A stretch of 34,528 bases of DNA from Terriglobia bacterium. GTDB lineage: Bacteria > Acidobacteriota > Terriglobia > Bryobacterales > Bryobacteraceae. The DNA lies in contig JAIQEX010000074.1 of NCBI GenBank assembly GCA_020073615.1, forward strand, positions 1 to 34,528, given 5' to 3'. The notes under the pieces were generated by a model. It saw nothing but the letters and a program-made list of their open reading frames with translations, ran no database searches and was not told where the DNA came from. Below are positions 34,370 to 34,528 of the stretch, in pieces. The stretch's first letter is position 1; each line of letters opens with the position of its first letter. A program made the translations under genes and the position numbers.

Positions 34370-34528
34370 ATGAGTGCGAGAGCAATTCGCCGCGCGAGGC
34401 AACAAGGAGCAGCAGCGAATAGCCATCGGCGCTCCAACCAGGCCAGCCGCGAACAACTGCATCGGGAAAATGAGCGGCTGCTGCGAGAGCTTGAGGATCT
34501 CCGCCGCCAAGTAGCGGAACGGGACCGG
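34370..34528 (+). CDS. IS66-like transposase, N-terminus only (cut by window end)
   Basis: An open frame of 53 codons from ATG 34370 to the edge. After a basic start (MSARAIRRARQQGAAANSHRR), the segment RENERLLRELEDLRRQVAERDR is a coiled coil with the ENERL...L(R/E)RQLAERD pattern seen at the start of IS66/Transposase_20-type proteins. The rest of the enzyme is beyond the window. It could instead be another coiled-coil protein. The short distance to the probable left end would fit the single-gene (ISBst12-type) IS66 subgroup. Confidence 0.5.
   Translation, partial: MSARAIRRARQQGAAANSHRRSNQASREQLHRENERLLRELEDLRRQVAERDR

Overview
The window is a high-GC, gene-dense bacterial chromosome segment, most likely from an Acidobacteriota member near Solibacter/Bryobacterales (inference from gene content, not from a marker gene). 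The pointers are an 800-residue duplicated MacB/FtsX permease of the acidobacterial orphan type, a VWFA-related acidobacterial secreted protein, a DUF507 protein, a winged-helix-plus-membrane-helix regulator of the kind common in Solibacter, and the order yicC-gmk-rpoZ-coaBC.

Layout. 1-2280: a less GC-rich stretch with a secreted NIPSNAP-like protein and a class II Fic protein, both on the minus strand. 2283-3606: a GT2 glycosyltransferase whose start lies inside a winged-helix/membrane regulator. 3678-10094 (plus): KDPG aldolase, a 56-residue Trm112-like zinc protein, an MsbA-type ABC exporter, YicC, guanylate kinase, RNA polymerase omega, CoaBC and a family 4 uracil-DNA glycosylase, packed with many overlapping stop/start codons. 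10100-12082: a Crp/Fnr regulator with a palindrome over its own promoter, a DUF507 protein and an adenosine-specific kinase. 12127-18852 (minus): the orphan permease, then an amidase-M16-M16 operon in which only the first M16 protein keeps the zinc site. 18853-19168: a gene-free stretch holding an 18-base perfect inverted repeat. 19169-22380 (plus): moeA-moaC-mog plus a VWFA-related protein, all coupled. 22382-25794 (minus): a BON-domain protein, thiC, an 18-codon lysine-rich peptide gene and a ceramide-glucosyltransferase-like glycosyltransferase. 25835-28345 (plus): ECF sigma factor, zinc-type anti-sigma factor and a secreted DUF4097 repeat protein. 28381-28931: a VapBC locus with intact operator and antitoxin but a deleted, frameshifted toxin. 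28936-34235: Maf, then nifJ translationally coupled to a dihydroorotate-dehydrogenase-like protein. 34303-end: the probable left end and first codons of an IS66-like element, cut by the window edge.

Most of the window is housekeeping: nucleotide, CoA, thiamine and molybdopterin metabolism, and anaerobic or low-potential pyruvate oxidation. The less ordinary parts are the lysine-rich micropeptide with a strong ribosome binding site, the regulator/glycosyltransferase overlap, the G-rich repeat that invaded the glycosylase coding sequence, the decayed toxin, the nifJ partner lacking the usual catalytic cysteine, and the inverted-repeat element before moeA. I see no large new defence system, CRISPR array, tRNA or rRNA.
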